64,000 bases of DNA, from positions 744,001 to 808,000 of the forward strand of contig NC_069084.1 in NCBI RefSeq assembly GCF_947172395.1. Reading direction: 5' to 3'. The position numbers were made by a program, and so were the translations under genes. This DNA is from Bicyclus anynana (taxonomy: Eukaryota > Arthropoda > Insecta > Lepidoptera > Nymphalidae). Shown here one piece after another: positions 43,656 through 54,568 of this stretch. Positions within the stretch are counted from its first letter, which is position 1. The number at the start of each line of letters is the position of its first letter. The notes beneath the pieces were generated by a model. That model had not been told where the DNA came from and ran no database searches. It saw nothing but the letters and a program-made list of their open reading frames with translations.

Positions 43656-46600
43656 ATGGTGAAGTTATGGAGTCTCTTGGTGCTGATCAGCACCGCAGCA
43701 TGTCAGCATGTCGCTCAGCCGGAAGTGCCCGAGCCCCCGGTGCTGGACCCCGACGAGTGGTGGGGTCCGGAGGACACGCGGTACACATGCAATACAACGA
43801 TCAGACCATTCACTGTTAAATTCCTGCCAGAGGTAATACTTATAGATATGGCCAGGTCTCCCTCTTTGAAGGGAGTTTGTAGTTTAAAGCCACCATGCTA
43901 CTACAATGCAGGTTGGTGGCGTTGGAGATAATGTTTGACTCTTTCTCTATATTATAATGAATTTCTGAAATATAAGTTAATAATAGCTATTTTTAATTTA
44001 TATATTTCGTTGAACCTAAAATCAGCTTTATCCTCACTGATAAAACAACAACTGCATCGTTGATTCAGTTGTTAACCTATGTGGGTTCGGATCACAAGGT
44101 TCTTCTGGGTTCGGGTCTTGGGTCATGTTGACCAGACCTTTCCCTGTTAAATTCCAGCCAGAGGTAACAAATCATCAGCCTACATAATAATATATGAATG
44201 ACCCATTAGCCTGGTCTCCCCACTTACAGGAGATGGGATTTGTAGTTTACCACCATCATGCTGCCACAATGTGGGTTGACGGGCTTTTTGTTTGGTTGCT
44301 TTTACTACTTTGAATTTATGCTATGATGGAAATAATTTCTGAAGTATTCAAACTAAATAGGGTGAATTTCAAAATTTAAAATTTCAACTTATTAATATAT
44401 GCTATCNNNNNNNNNNNNNNNNNNNNNNNNNNNNNNNNNNNNNNNNNNNNNNNNNNNNNNNNNNNNNNNNNNNNNNNNNNNNNNNNNNNNNNNNNNNNNN
44501 NNNNNNNNNNNNNNNNNNNNNNNNNNNNNNNNNNNNNNNNNNNNNNNNNNNNNNNNNNNNNNNNNNNNNNNNNNNNNNNNNNNNNNNNNNNNNNNNNNNN
44601 NNNNNNAAAAAGACTAGGTTGTATTTTCTTTTTTCCAGTTCCATTATGTTTACTTTATGCTCCAATGTAGAAATTTTCGCTTTAAGTTTAATATTCTCCT
44701 CGGTTATTGTTTTCAGTTTCTCGTCAATTGCCTCCATCACATTTTTTGTAATAATAGTGGTTTGTTGATTTAGTTTTTCATCCAATTTTAACCACAGCAA
44801 CTCGAAACTTTTTTCAATTTTTTTGGGGTAAAACTTTTGTTCTGGCAATACTGGTACAGTAGTGGATTATTTATTTAAGCTGGTAACCCTACTTGTCAAT
44901 GTCGGAATGACTTTAACTGACACCTGACATTCGTTGGTTATATTGGTAGCACTGCTGTATGATTTGCAAAAACTTTTAGGTTATGTTATTGTTCGGATTT
45001 TAGTAACACTTTTAACTTTTAGATTTGTGTTTTGCACTGTGATTTTTCTTTAATATTGTTCTTGTGCTTTTCTCAAATATGACAAACTGATAGTAAAGAA
45101 ACCAACAGATAAAAATAGAGATAAAAGAAAGAGGGAAGAATCAAGCTCACCTAAGTCATCTAGCCAAAAGAAATTGAACTCCAAAGAAACCTCATTACCA
45201 CCACTTGCCAAGAATGTCTCAAAAGAAGTTATAAAACCAAATATTCTTAAATATGTGGAACGTGCTAGATCAGCCTCTCTATCCGAAACCTCAAAAAACT
45301 AGCAACGACCACCGGCACTCGGAATAAAATTAAAACAACTACCACAACATTATTAACATCAAACTCTGAACCATTCACCCCAAGCCGGCTGGTCACCGTG
45401 GGGCCAGATGACCACTACCCTTCATCAAATAAATCAAAAGAAAACAATTTAAATAAACGCAATAAATATAACCTCAGTTACACAAACATCAACAAAGAAG
45501 GTCTTAGAATATGCACATACAATGTCAGATCCCTCTCAAATAAAGTAAGAATTTTAGAATTAAATTACGCTATAGAGAAAATAAAATGGGATATCATAGG
45601 ACTCGCAGAAGTTAAAAAGGTAGGATACACCATCGAAGAACATAAAAACCACTTACTTTGTTATATAGGAGAAACAAAGGGACTTAATGGCGTAGGCTTC
45701 CTTATAAAGAAATCATTAAAAGGCAACATAGTAGGATTTCTGGGTATTTCAGAGAGAGTCGCCTTACTAAAACTAAACTTCAAGGAGGGTCCACTATCAT
45801 TAATTCAAGTGTATTCTCCTACCGAAAGTGCATGTGAAGAAGAAATCACAAAATTCTACAATGACTTAACAGAAGCGCAAGAACTGGCTGATAAAAACAG
45901 GCTAATCATCGGCGATTTCAATGCCAAAATCGGACAACCTAAACCACACGAAATTTTTATAATGGGCAAATATGGTTATGGCACACGGAACGCCAGAGGC
46001 GAAAGCCTAATACAATATGCACAAGAGAACAACTTGGCAGTGATGAATACATACTTTAAGAAGAAATCTTCCAGAAGGTGGACATGGATATCACCAGATC
46101 ATAAAACAAAAAACGAAATTGACTTTATAATGAGCCCCAACCCAAATACTGTAACAAATGTAGAAGTTCTGAACAAAATAAGCTTTCCGTCTGATCACAG
46201 GATTGTAAGAAGCACAATAAAAATTCAAAAACCTAAACTTAACAGAAGATCATTTAAATCCGTGCCCAACAAATTGAAGAGCACAAAAGAAAAAAGCAGT
46301 TATTTAGAGAACTTGAAAAAGATCCTACCAAGGTTGCAAGAATTTGTAAAGGAAAACAAGACTGTACAATCCTTTAGTGACAAACTGGAAGATGCAATTA
46401 CAAAAAGTCTCAAAAGTGATGAAAAAGTAAGTAACATGCACAGAGAAAAGATCATTAGTGAAGACTCACAAAACTTGACCTGTAGAAGAACTGAACTTAT
46501 GTTTACGAAGAAAAAGTCTAAAGAAATGAGAGAGGAACTGAAAATGCTGTTCAAACAATCCAACAGATCAATCAAACGTGATTATGCCAACCATAGAACA

Positions 46601-49600
46601 GAAATAATAGAGAAAAACATGTCTACTTTCCGAAGTTCAAAAAGAGCTTTCAAAGAACTATCTACACACAAGAATTGGATACAAAGCTTGAATAGTGACA
46701 TGGGCGAAAACAAAAATAGGGAAGATATAATAAAATGTGCCACAGCGTTTTATACTTCTCTTTATAAAGGTCCACCACAGGATGCCGAAAGTGATAATAA
46801 TGATAATACAACTGGAGAAAATGCTGGAGAAACTCCATTAGATCCAATAACGGAAGGAGAAATAATGACTCAAATCAAACGACTAAAATCTGAAAAGAGC
46901 CCAGGAGATGATAACATCACAAACGAAGCCATAAAAGTCGGAGCGACAATTCTAGCCCCATATCTGGCGGTCTTCTTCAACTTAGTTCTGGAAAAAGAGC
47001 AAGTACCATCACAATGGAGCAAATCTAACATAATATTATTATATAAAAAAGGAAACCCACGTGACATCGGAAATTATAGGCCTATCAGCTTGCTATCAAC
47101 AATATATAAACTCTTTTCATCAATCATCTTGAGAAGAATAGCACCAGATATTGACAGTAATCAGCCAACAGAACAAGCGGGTTTTCGTCCACACTACTCA
47201 ACGATAGACCATATACATACCTTGGAACAAGTAATAGAGAAATTCAAAGAATTCAATAAACCGCTGTACATAGCTTTTGTGGACTACTCCAAAGCGTTTG
47301 ATAGCATAGTACACCCATCTATTTGGACAGCTCTAAGAAACAATGACATAAATGAAACATATATAAATGTCATTAAAAACATCTATTCTAAAAGTGTAAG
47401 CAGAGTAAAACCGGAAAAACTAGGGGAGGAGTTCGCAATTGAAAGAGGCGTACGGCAGGGAGACCCGCTGTCCCCAAAGCTATTCATAGCTGTACTTCAA
47501 GACATTTTCAAAAAGATTGATTGGAAGAATAATGGCATATGGATATTAAATAGAAACTTAACACACCTAAGGTTCGCAGATGACATTGTTCTTTTTAGCG
47601 AATCCGCGAAAAGTCTAGAAGCAATGCTCCAAGGATTAAACTCAGAAAGTAAAAAGATCGGCTTGCACATGAACGCATTCAAAACTAAGATAATGACAAA
47701 CAGCCATAGGAAACCAATTACAGTAGAGGAAAGACCAATAGATTACGTGGATGAATATATTTACCTAGGTAAATCTGTGTCTTTCGATCCAAACAGTAAT
47801 GAAAACGAAATAGACAGACGAATAAGTACGGCTTGGAAGAAATACTGGGCCCTAAAAGAAATTCTAAAAGGGAACTATAGCCTTACTATAAAAAAGATTA
47901 TAATGGATTCTTGCATTCTCCCGAGCCTAACTTACGCTAGTCAGACATGGATCTACACAGAAAAAGTAAAAAACAAAATTTCATCATGTCAACATGCTAT
48001 GGAACGCAGCATATTGAAATTGAGGAGGATACAAAAAACAAGAAACGTAGACATCCGAATGAAAACTAAATTAACAGATGCGCTTCTTTTTAGTTTAAAA
48101 CAAAAATGGAACTGGGCTGGTCACTTATCAAGATATAAAGATAAGAGATGGACTTACCAAACAACTAAATGGCAAGGCCCAATTGGCAAAAGAAATGTAG
48201 GAAGACAGAAAAAGAGATGGGTCGATGATATAATAAAAACAGCAGGAAAAAACTGGATGCATATGGCCAAAGATAGGGAAAAATGGAAAAAGATGGAGGA
48301 GGCTTTTACCCATAGGGGGCCACATAACAAAATAACAGAATTACTTTAAAATTTATTGTAACATTTTATGTATTGTAACATTTTATGTATTGTAAAACTG
48401 TTAAGTGGAAATAAAGCTATAATAATAATAATAATAATAATATCCCCAAAATCAGATATTTTCTTTTATTGAAAGCTACTAATAAACAAGTATTAATCTG
48501 ATTTCCGTGCCGAGAGCCGTGATAGCCCAGTGGATATGACCTCTGCCTCTGATTCCGGAGGGTGTGGGTTCGAATCCGGTCCGGGGCATGCACCTCCAAC
48601 TTTTCAGTTGTGTGCATTTTAAGAAATTAAATATCACGTGTCTCAATCGGTGAAGGAAAACATCGTGAGGAAACCTGCATACCAGAGAATTATCTTAATT
48701 CTCTGCGTGTGTGAAGTCTGCCAATCCGCATTGGGCCAGCGTGGTGGACTGTTGGCCTAACCCCTCTCATTCTGAGAGGAGACTCGAGCTCAGCAGTGAG
48801 CCGAATAAGGGTTGATGACGACGAATCTGATTTCAGGTGATTTACGATCTCAAATCACGTCTTAGAAATCATCGCGCCGTGGTTCCACCACTTCGAGGGA
48901 TCGGCTTCCAGTACGGCTTCAACCAGCAACAGGTAGACCCCTGGGTGCAGTACTGGACGGAGCAGTACGACTTTAAGCAGAGAGAGAAGTTTCTGAACAA
49001 GTTCCCACAGTACAAAACGAACATTCAGGGTCTGGATATACACTTTATCTGGGTGAAAAGTGGATGGGTGAGCAAATGCATTAATTTATAAATTTGTATG
49101 TGAATGTCATAAATAAATAGTATTTTTAAACAATCTATTTATAAACGTAGGCAATGTCCTCAAAACACTTATTGTAAAGGAGATCATTCATTTTGGGCCC
49201 TTTTTGAAAGTGCCGGCCAAAGAAAAAAAATGGCACGAATCGTTAGAACTAGTCATTTGGAGTAATAGTTAATATGGCATAAAAGTTGTAGAAGGCTCTG
49301 AGCCAAGTTATACAGGTTCGACGATTCGTTATTTCCATACATTTTGTCGATTTTCAAAAATGCCCACCAAGAAAAAAAACTGATACATATCGTTAGAACT
49401 GCCCATTTAGACCAATAGTTAGTACGGGTCAAATGTTATAGGACTGCACTGAACCAAGTTATACAGGTTCGATGACTCGTCATTTCTATACATATTTTGT
49501 CTGAGTTTTGTAAGTGCCTACAAACAAAATAAACCATACGTATCGTTATAACTAGTCATTTGCAGTAATAGTTACTATGGCATAAACATTGTAGCATAGC

Positions 49601-52600
49601 TTTGTGTCGAGTTATTCAGTTTCGATGATTCGTCAAATCCACTTATTTTATTGATTTTTTAAGTGCCGTTTAACAAAAATATGGAAAAAATTATGCCGTA
49701 AGCATAACTGTTTGTCAATGCAGGATTTTTCTGTGCATCCAATATACGTAACAAGGGTAATGGTGTATAAATAATGAAAATCGACTTTTAGTTTCCAATA
49801 ACAAAGAATACTATGAATAGTTGATTTATTTTTCTATTCTCCGTGAAAATAAATCAATCACTCTTGTTTATAATAATTATCCTTATTCATATTAAACTCC
49901 GCGACGTAACACCTGTTTGTGTTCAATACATATATTACTCAGGTGCCTGCCGGAGTGACCTGCGTGCCCCTGCTCATGATGCACGGCTGGCCAGGGTCTG
50001 TGCGCGAGTTCTATGAAGCTATTCCTCTCCTGACCACACCGACCGACGGTGTAGTCTTCGAACTGGTAGTTCCGAGCTTACCTGGATATGGTTTTTCGGA
50101 TGTAAGTATCCAATGCCTTAGTAATTAATATTATAAATCCTTTCAGACATGGGGGTACAGCTATAGGCTGCTTTATTTACCATCGTGCTTGATTTCCGCG
50201 AAACGGTAACGGTAAAAATATACAATTTTTTATGTTAACATTTTTGCACGAATAGCAAATCTATTGGATGAAACACAAGAAACTTAAAAACAAGTAATTT
50301 TCAAAAACGTATCACTCTAAAACCAAGGTATGAATTCAACTGAAACTTGCCACGATTCAAGTTCGAAGAAGGGAGGAAGATAGTTCATGTTGCAAAAAAA
50401 AAATACCAGAGGCTAAATAGGAAACAAGGCCTAGTTTACAAGCACTTTTGAAACGTCAGGTAATTGTAACCAAATAATGTAAAAAAATCAACGAGGGTTC
50501 TAAAGCGCCTAGGTCCGAGAAGAGTTTATAACAAACTCAGCCAGGGTTTTTTTTTGTTGATGCTTAGCTATTTAGCAAAATCCTTGACTGACAAACTAGA
50601 CCTTATCTAAAATTAAAATTTAAAATATTTTAGAATCTGACTGCAGCGCCTCTAGCAAACCAGGTAGAGTTCCACTCAATGACATTCGTTTTATGTGTGT
50701 TTAGGTCTTACCAATATCAACGCAGCCATTCAGTAGGATAATGAAATACGCGCTTACTACAAATAATATAAAATATTTATAACATAATTGTGGCGTTTGT
50801 TCACAGGGAGCAGTTCGTCCTGGAATGGGACCAGCGCAAATTGGAGTGGTCCTCAAAAACCTGATGAACAGACTCGGGTACAAAAAGTTTTACATCCAGG
50901 GCGGCGATTGGGGTGCTATCGTCGGCAACGCAATGGCCACGATGTACCAGAAGGAAGTGCTGGGGCTTCATTCGAATCAGTTAATAATAATGGTATAATT
51001 GTTTCAGTTAATGGTCTAATAAAGGAAAGCTTCGACCAACACCTTAAGAAGCTTTCGCTTAACTATTGGACCAAGAGTCGGATACAGAAGGCAGTGATTC
51101 TTAAGACGGCGCGTATTGTTAGTTCCTCACTCTGGAGCCCTGACCACCGGTTGCTTGGGCACTCAAAAGTCCCGTAGCGGGAGGGTTAATTTTTTTATAT
51201 AAATATTTAATAGTATGTACTTAACGGTGAACATATTCACTTCTGATAACGGAGAAGCCGTAGCCTCATAGCAGGTTCTAAGCTTTACGTGCCAAGGATG
51301 GCAGATACACAAAGTAACACTATCGATCATTACCGGAACGACCGCTTAACTTGTTAATACAGTTCTACCCTCTAACTACAATATTGATCCAGTACAGCGT
51401 TGATACTATCAGATGTAAACTAGGATTAACTATCATAGGGCAGGGGCACGAGCGGAATTACGGCCTGGCAACCACTAGTAGCAGGGTTAAAGGACCCCTT
51501 TTACATTTAACAAACATTCCCCTTCCCTATTCCCTCTATTGGACGAGAGTCACATGATCAACCATTTACAGTCTTATTTATTAAAACTGTAAATAATTTA
51601 ATCCCAATTACATGGAAACCTGATTCTAATATTAATAATTAACGTAGATTTTGCTAACCGATCAAATAACTTACTCGCCGACATATTTGTATTATATTTT
51701 GTGTGTATAACATTGTTAAAAATTAAAAAAAAGGAGAAATAAATAAATGAAAGCTAAATATTATGGTAATAATGCCACCGCATTATTGGAGTAGAGTCGC
51801 TCATATTCGCAGTCTTCGGTTCGAGTCATATGTCGGGCTATGGAATAATATATGGAAATTGAGCTTTACTTTCTTCCCAAAAATTTTCAGTAGCTTTTTT
51901 TTTATAATTATTTATTTGGAGGGCATTTTAAATATAATCGATACAGACTCCAAAAATATGTTTTTTTTTTGCTGCTGTCCGTATTTTGCTGACCGGGTAA
52001 CACGTTGAAACTACTGAATAAATTCAAATGTCAGCACACGATTTAAGACCGTAATCAGATTGCTATAGGATACTTTTTGTCGCGAGAATGAACTTAAAAG
52101 GAGGCGATATAGGGGTTCAAAGTTTGTATGGAAAGTACTTTATTTTGCAAGTTACATTTGTAAAATAAAAATTCGTGTATGTACTACCATAGGTACAATG
52201 TATGTCATTAGTTGTACTACTAGAGAAATGCTAAAAATAATGTAGTTCAAGATTTTCAAAATTCTAGTCCTAAAGTGGTTGAAGTTTCTTTTTAAAAAAA
52301 AAATTCTGGAATGAAACCAATTATTTTTCCGGGTTGTTTCTCAATAAATTCCTCATAATAAATGATCGTCCTGACAAACAAACAGACCGAGAGACATACA
52401 TACAGCCGCACAAACAAAATCTTTCAAAATATTTATTTGTTCTTTTAAATCACAGACATACACTTTAATTTTATTTATATTGGTATATACATACACAGGA
52501 CAGCGGCACAGAGGTGCAAACTCTAATAACCGGCGTGATGGCAGCCATGCAGCTCCAGTCCAATGAGTTCGACCCGATATTGTCAGCAGTCGTGGAGGAG

Positions 52601-54568
52601 ACTGGTTATATGCATATATTGGCTACTAAGCCCGATACTGTAGGTACGTAGATACGAGTCTGCCTGAGATTTGCCTCAAACACAGCATAGCATGCGATGG
52701 AACGAGCTATGTTAGGAGTGTCTCTGAGTGATCGAATCAGAAATGAGGAGATCCGCGGAAGAACCAAAGTCACCGACATAGCTCAACGAGTTTCGAAGCT
52801 GAAGTGGCAATGGGCGGGGCACGTTCGAAGAGCCGATGGACGTTGGGGTCCCAAAGTGCTGGAATGGTGACCCTGCACTAGTAAGCACAGTGTTGGTCGA
52901 CCCCTACCAGGTGGACCGACGACATCAAGCGAGTCGCAGGCATTCGCTGGATGCAGGTAGCTCAGTATCGTGACGCTTGGAAGTCCCTACAAAAGGCCTA
53001 TGTCCTGCAGTGGACGTCCATCGGCTGATATGATGATGATAACAGAATTACAAATTAAATCTTTGTCTATATTGTCTTAAATCTCAGTAGTTGGTAGTAT
53101 ACTCACCTATCATCCATATCAGATCCACATCAGACTATCGTTGAATTGTAGTGCTTTAAAATAGTTAATGAAAACATTAAGAAACTTCCTCTCAATTGTT
53201 CCAGGATCCTATATGATTACTATGAAACCAACTAAAAAATATACCCATTTAAACAAAAAAATATCATTTCGAATCCGTTCAGGCGTCTTCGAGTAATCGG
53301 TGAACAAGCATAAAAAAAGAATCCGACGATTGATAACCTCCCCCTTTTTTGAAGTCGGTTAATAAGCTTTTTCTCAATGTTCTACTTCTTAATACTTCTC
53401 TATTATATTAGTTTAGATTTAGTTTGTTTTTACAGGTATTGGCCTCTCAGATAGTCCAGTCGGTCTGATGGCATTCATACTGGAGAAGTTTTCGACGTGG
53501 ACGCATTTAGAGGATCGCTCGCTGAAGGATGGCGGACTCTCGCTCCACTTCACCAGAGACCAATTGATCGATAATCTCATGATTTACTGGATCACCAACT
53601 GCATCACCACTTCAAGCAGATTGTATGCTGAAGCTTTCAGCAATGCGTACCGAGCCTTGGGAATCGATGAGTAAGAAGTGTTTGTTATACTGTGTGTGTG
53701 GATTTCTATAGTAGTAATTGATGCTCAAGTGGATTACTCATCTGAATGTGAGTGGAAAACCGTAAACCATTGCCTATACTACTTATAGGCAATGGTTTAC
53801 GCAACTCTTCTTAAGGAATGCAAGGAACTTTTCCAACAAAGTGCCGTCCCGTGTCTATCAACCCGAAATTTTCGATTTTACTGCTATTGATCGACACTAG
53901 TTTTTCTCTCTATCGTGATAAGGTTTTTTTTATTTTCATTAATAAATAAGTTAGTCCTTGACTATAATCTCACCTCATGGTAAGTGATGTTGCAATCTAA
54001 GGTGGAAGCGGTTAGCTTACTTAGCGCTTTGTTAGGAGGAGGAATCCACACCCCTTTCGGTTTGCCACACTACGACATCGTACCGGAACGCTTAATCGCT
54101 TGGCAGTAGGTCTTTGCCGGTAGGGTGGTAACTAGCCAAGGCTGAAGCCTCTTACCAGTCAGACCTGGAAGAATTCAGAAAACTTCAATCGGACCAGACG
54201 GGGATCGGACCCAGGACCTCCGTCTTTTATTTTTTTTAAAGTCCTGTAAGTCAACCGCGCATACTACTACGCTACGGAGGTCGTCAAAAAGTCTTAGTCC
54301 TAAGCCTATTAGTCTGTTCAGTCCAGATCTTTTTGTGTCCAGGTTCCCTACTGAAGTTCCAACCTGGAAGCTGGAAGCGGAAAACGAAAATATATTCGTC
54401 CAGGAAGTAAACATGAAGAAGTTTCCAAATTTGATGGGAATTACAAGAACTGCAGCTGGCGGCCACTTCCTCGCCTTCGAGCTGCCCAAAATCTTCGCTC
54501 AAGATGTCTTCAAAGGTGTCAAAGCTTTCAGAAAATTCCATGAAGATAATAAAAACTGTAAATGTTAA
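43656..54568 (+). CDS. Jheh: Gene E: JHEH-type microsomal epoxide hydrolase, complete
   Basis: Seven plus-strand exons: 43656-43832, 48837-49067, 49943-50101, 50807-50992, 52499-52643, 53436-53670, 54343-54568, giving 452 aa. It has an N-terminal hydrophobic anchor, DPDEWWGPED, HGWPGS, nucleophile Asp223 (QGGDWG), Tyr288 (EETGYMHI), Tyr363 (SRLYAE), Glu393 and His419 (GGHF). The complete catalytic set suggests a working epoxide hydrolase acting on juvenile hormone or a similar epoxide at the ER membrane. The gene is stretched to nearly 15 kb by LINEs in the 5' UTR intron and intron 1. Its exon 2 acceptor is abutted by a SINE. Poly(A) signal AATAAA at 54604. Gene F is its closest relative. Confidence 0.93.
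44130..44290 (+). pseudogene. Relic of a JHEH exon 1 end and adjacent intron
   Basis: ttaaattccagccagaggtaac (about 44148-44168) resembles the end of E exon 1 with its donor (attcctgccagaggtaata). It is followed by cctggtctcccc, gatttgtagttt, accatcatgctgccacaatg and gggttg, in the same order as the intron after exon 1. It lies 300 bp into intron 1 of gene E. Confidence 0.6.
44407..44606. other. Assembly gap (200 N)
   Basis: Exactly 200 N bases, a placeholder length. The sequence is missing and may hold retroelement DNA, since LINE ORF1 sequence borders it on the right. Confidence 0.98.
44607..44848 (-). mobile_element. Antisense LINE ORF1 fragment (coiled coil)
   Basis: From 44848 leftwards an open frame encodes a Lys/Glu-rich coiled coil ending ELEKRKYNLVF at the gap, typical of RTE-type LINE ORF1. 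It is opposite in orientation to the RTE-type ORF at 45398. Confidence 0.6.
44849..48443 (+). mobile_element. RTE-type non-LTR retrotransposon in gene E intron 1
   Basis: A 5' region with a basic ORF1-like segment (about 45090-45302: KNRDKRKREES, SSPKSSSQKK), then the 983-aa ORF, a short 3' region with aaataaagc and a 3' tail of aataat repeats (48419-48443). Decayed relatives are at 24185-24800, and shorter 3' ends of related elements occur elsewhere in the window. Confidence 0.82.
45398..48349 (+). CDS. RTE-type LINE polyprotein: endonuclease and reverse transcriptase, intact
   Basis: A 983-aa open frame without breaks. The AP endonuclease at about residues 40-260 has TYNVRSLSNK, IIGDFNAKIG and PSDHRIV. 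The reverse transcriptase at about 480-760 has NYRPISLLSTIYK, FVDYSKAFDSI, GVRQGDPLSPKLF and the catalytic LRFADDIVLF. The C-terminus has WNWAGHLSR and a KRWVDDIIKTAGKNW motif typical of RTE-clade proteins. It copies its RNA into nicked target DNA. The unbroken frame suggests a recent insertion. It is transcribed in the same direction as gene E. Confidence 0.9.
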   Translation: MGPDDHYPSSNKSKENNLNKRNKYNLSYTNINKEGLRICTYNVRSLSNKVRILELNYAIEKIKWDIIGLAEVKKVGYTIEEHKNHLLCYIGETKGLNGVGFLIKKSLKGNIVGFLGISERVALLKLNFKEGPLSLIQVYSPTESACEEEITKFYNDLTEAQELADKNRLIIGDFNAKIGQPKPHEIFIMGKYGYGTRNARGESLIQYAQENNLAVMNTYFKKKSSRRWTWISPDHKTKNEIDFIMSPNPNTVTNVEVLNKISFPSDHRIVRSTIKIQKPKLNRRSFKSVPNKLKSTKEKSSYLENLKKILPRLQEFVKENKTVQSFSDKLEDAITKSLKSDEKVSNMHREKIISEDSQNLTCRRTELMFTKKKSKEMREELKMLFKQSNRSIKRDYANHRTEIIEKNMSTFRSSKRAFKELSTHKNWIQSLNSDMGENKNREDIIKCATAFYTSLYKGPPQDAESDNNDNTTGENAGETPLDPITEGEIMTQIKRLKSEKSPGDDNITNEAIKVGATILAPYLAVFFNLVLEKEQVPSQWSKSNIILLYKKGNPRDIGNYRPISLLSTIYKLFSSIILRRIAPDIDSNQPTEQAGFRPHYSTIDHIHTLEQVIEKFKEFNKPLYIAFVDYSKAFDSIVHPSIWTALRNNDINETYINVIKNIYSKSVSRVKPEKLGEEFAIERGVRQGDPLSPKLFIAVLQDIFKKIDWKNNGIWILNRNLTHLRFADDIVLFSESAKSLEAMLQGLNSESKKIGLHMNAFKTKIMTNSHRKPITVEERPIDYVDEYIYLGKSVSFDPNSNENEIDRRISTAWKKYWALKEILKGNYSLTIKKIIMDSCILPSLTYASQTWIYTEKVKNKISSCQHAMERSILKLRRIQKTRNVDIRMKTKLTDALLFSLKQKWNWAGHLSRYKDKRWTYQTTKWQGPIGKRNVGRQKKRWVDDIIKTAGKNWMHMAKDREKWKKMEEAFTHRGPHNKITELL
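48495..48834 (+). mobile_element. tRNA-derived SINE (type 2) at the exon 2 acceptor of gene E
   Basis: The SINE spans 48506-48823: A-box-like gatagcccagtgg, B-box gggttcgaatcc, body, and end gggttgatgacgacg. It is flanked by an exact 11-bp duplication aatctgatttc (48495-48505 and 48824-48834). The acceptor AG is at 48835-48836, directly after the right duplication. Confidence 0.88.
49201..49680 (+). repeat. Three-unit tandem repeat, period about 150 bp
   Basis: The landmark aagtgcc / aatgccc recurs near 49209, 49359, 49513 and 49661. Each unit contains atcgttagaact-like, taatagtta and gttatacaggttcgatga-like blocks. It is in gene E intron 2, has no coding potential and was not seen elsewhere in the window. 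Confidence 0.85.
52690..53042 (+). mobile_element. RTE-type LINE, 5'-truncated 3' end
   Basis: Encodes GVSLSDRIRNEEIRGRTKVT, then LKWQWAGHVRRADGRWGPKV, and ends gtccatcggctgatatgatg. In gene E intron 5. It differs from the intact element at 45398, so it is another subfamily. Confidence 0.8.
53761..53801. repeat. Perfect inverted repeat, 18-bp arms, 5-nt loop
   Basis: Arms cgtaaaccattgcctata (53761-53778) and its reverse complement (53784-53801), with loop ctact, in gene E intron 6. Confidence 0.95.
53925..54284 (-). mobile_element. tRNA-derived SINE (type 1)
   Basis: Reverse copy in gene E intron 6. It ends just before exon 7, with the B-box and A-box parts at about 54205-54280; the A-box is diverged (actacgctacggaggtc). 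Confidence 0.8.

Noticed and set aside
49201..49680. CRISPR-like array
   Set aside because: Units of about 150 bp without short constant repeats and spacers, in a eukaryotic intron.
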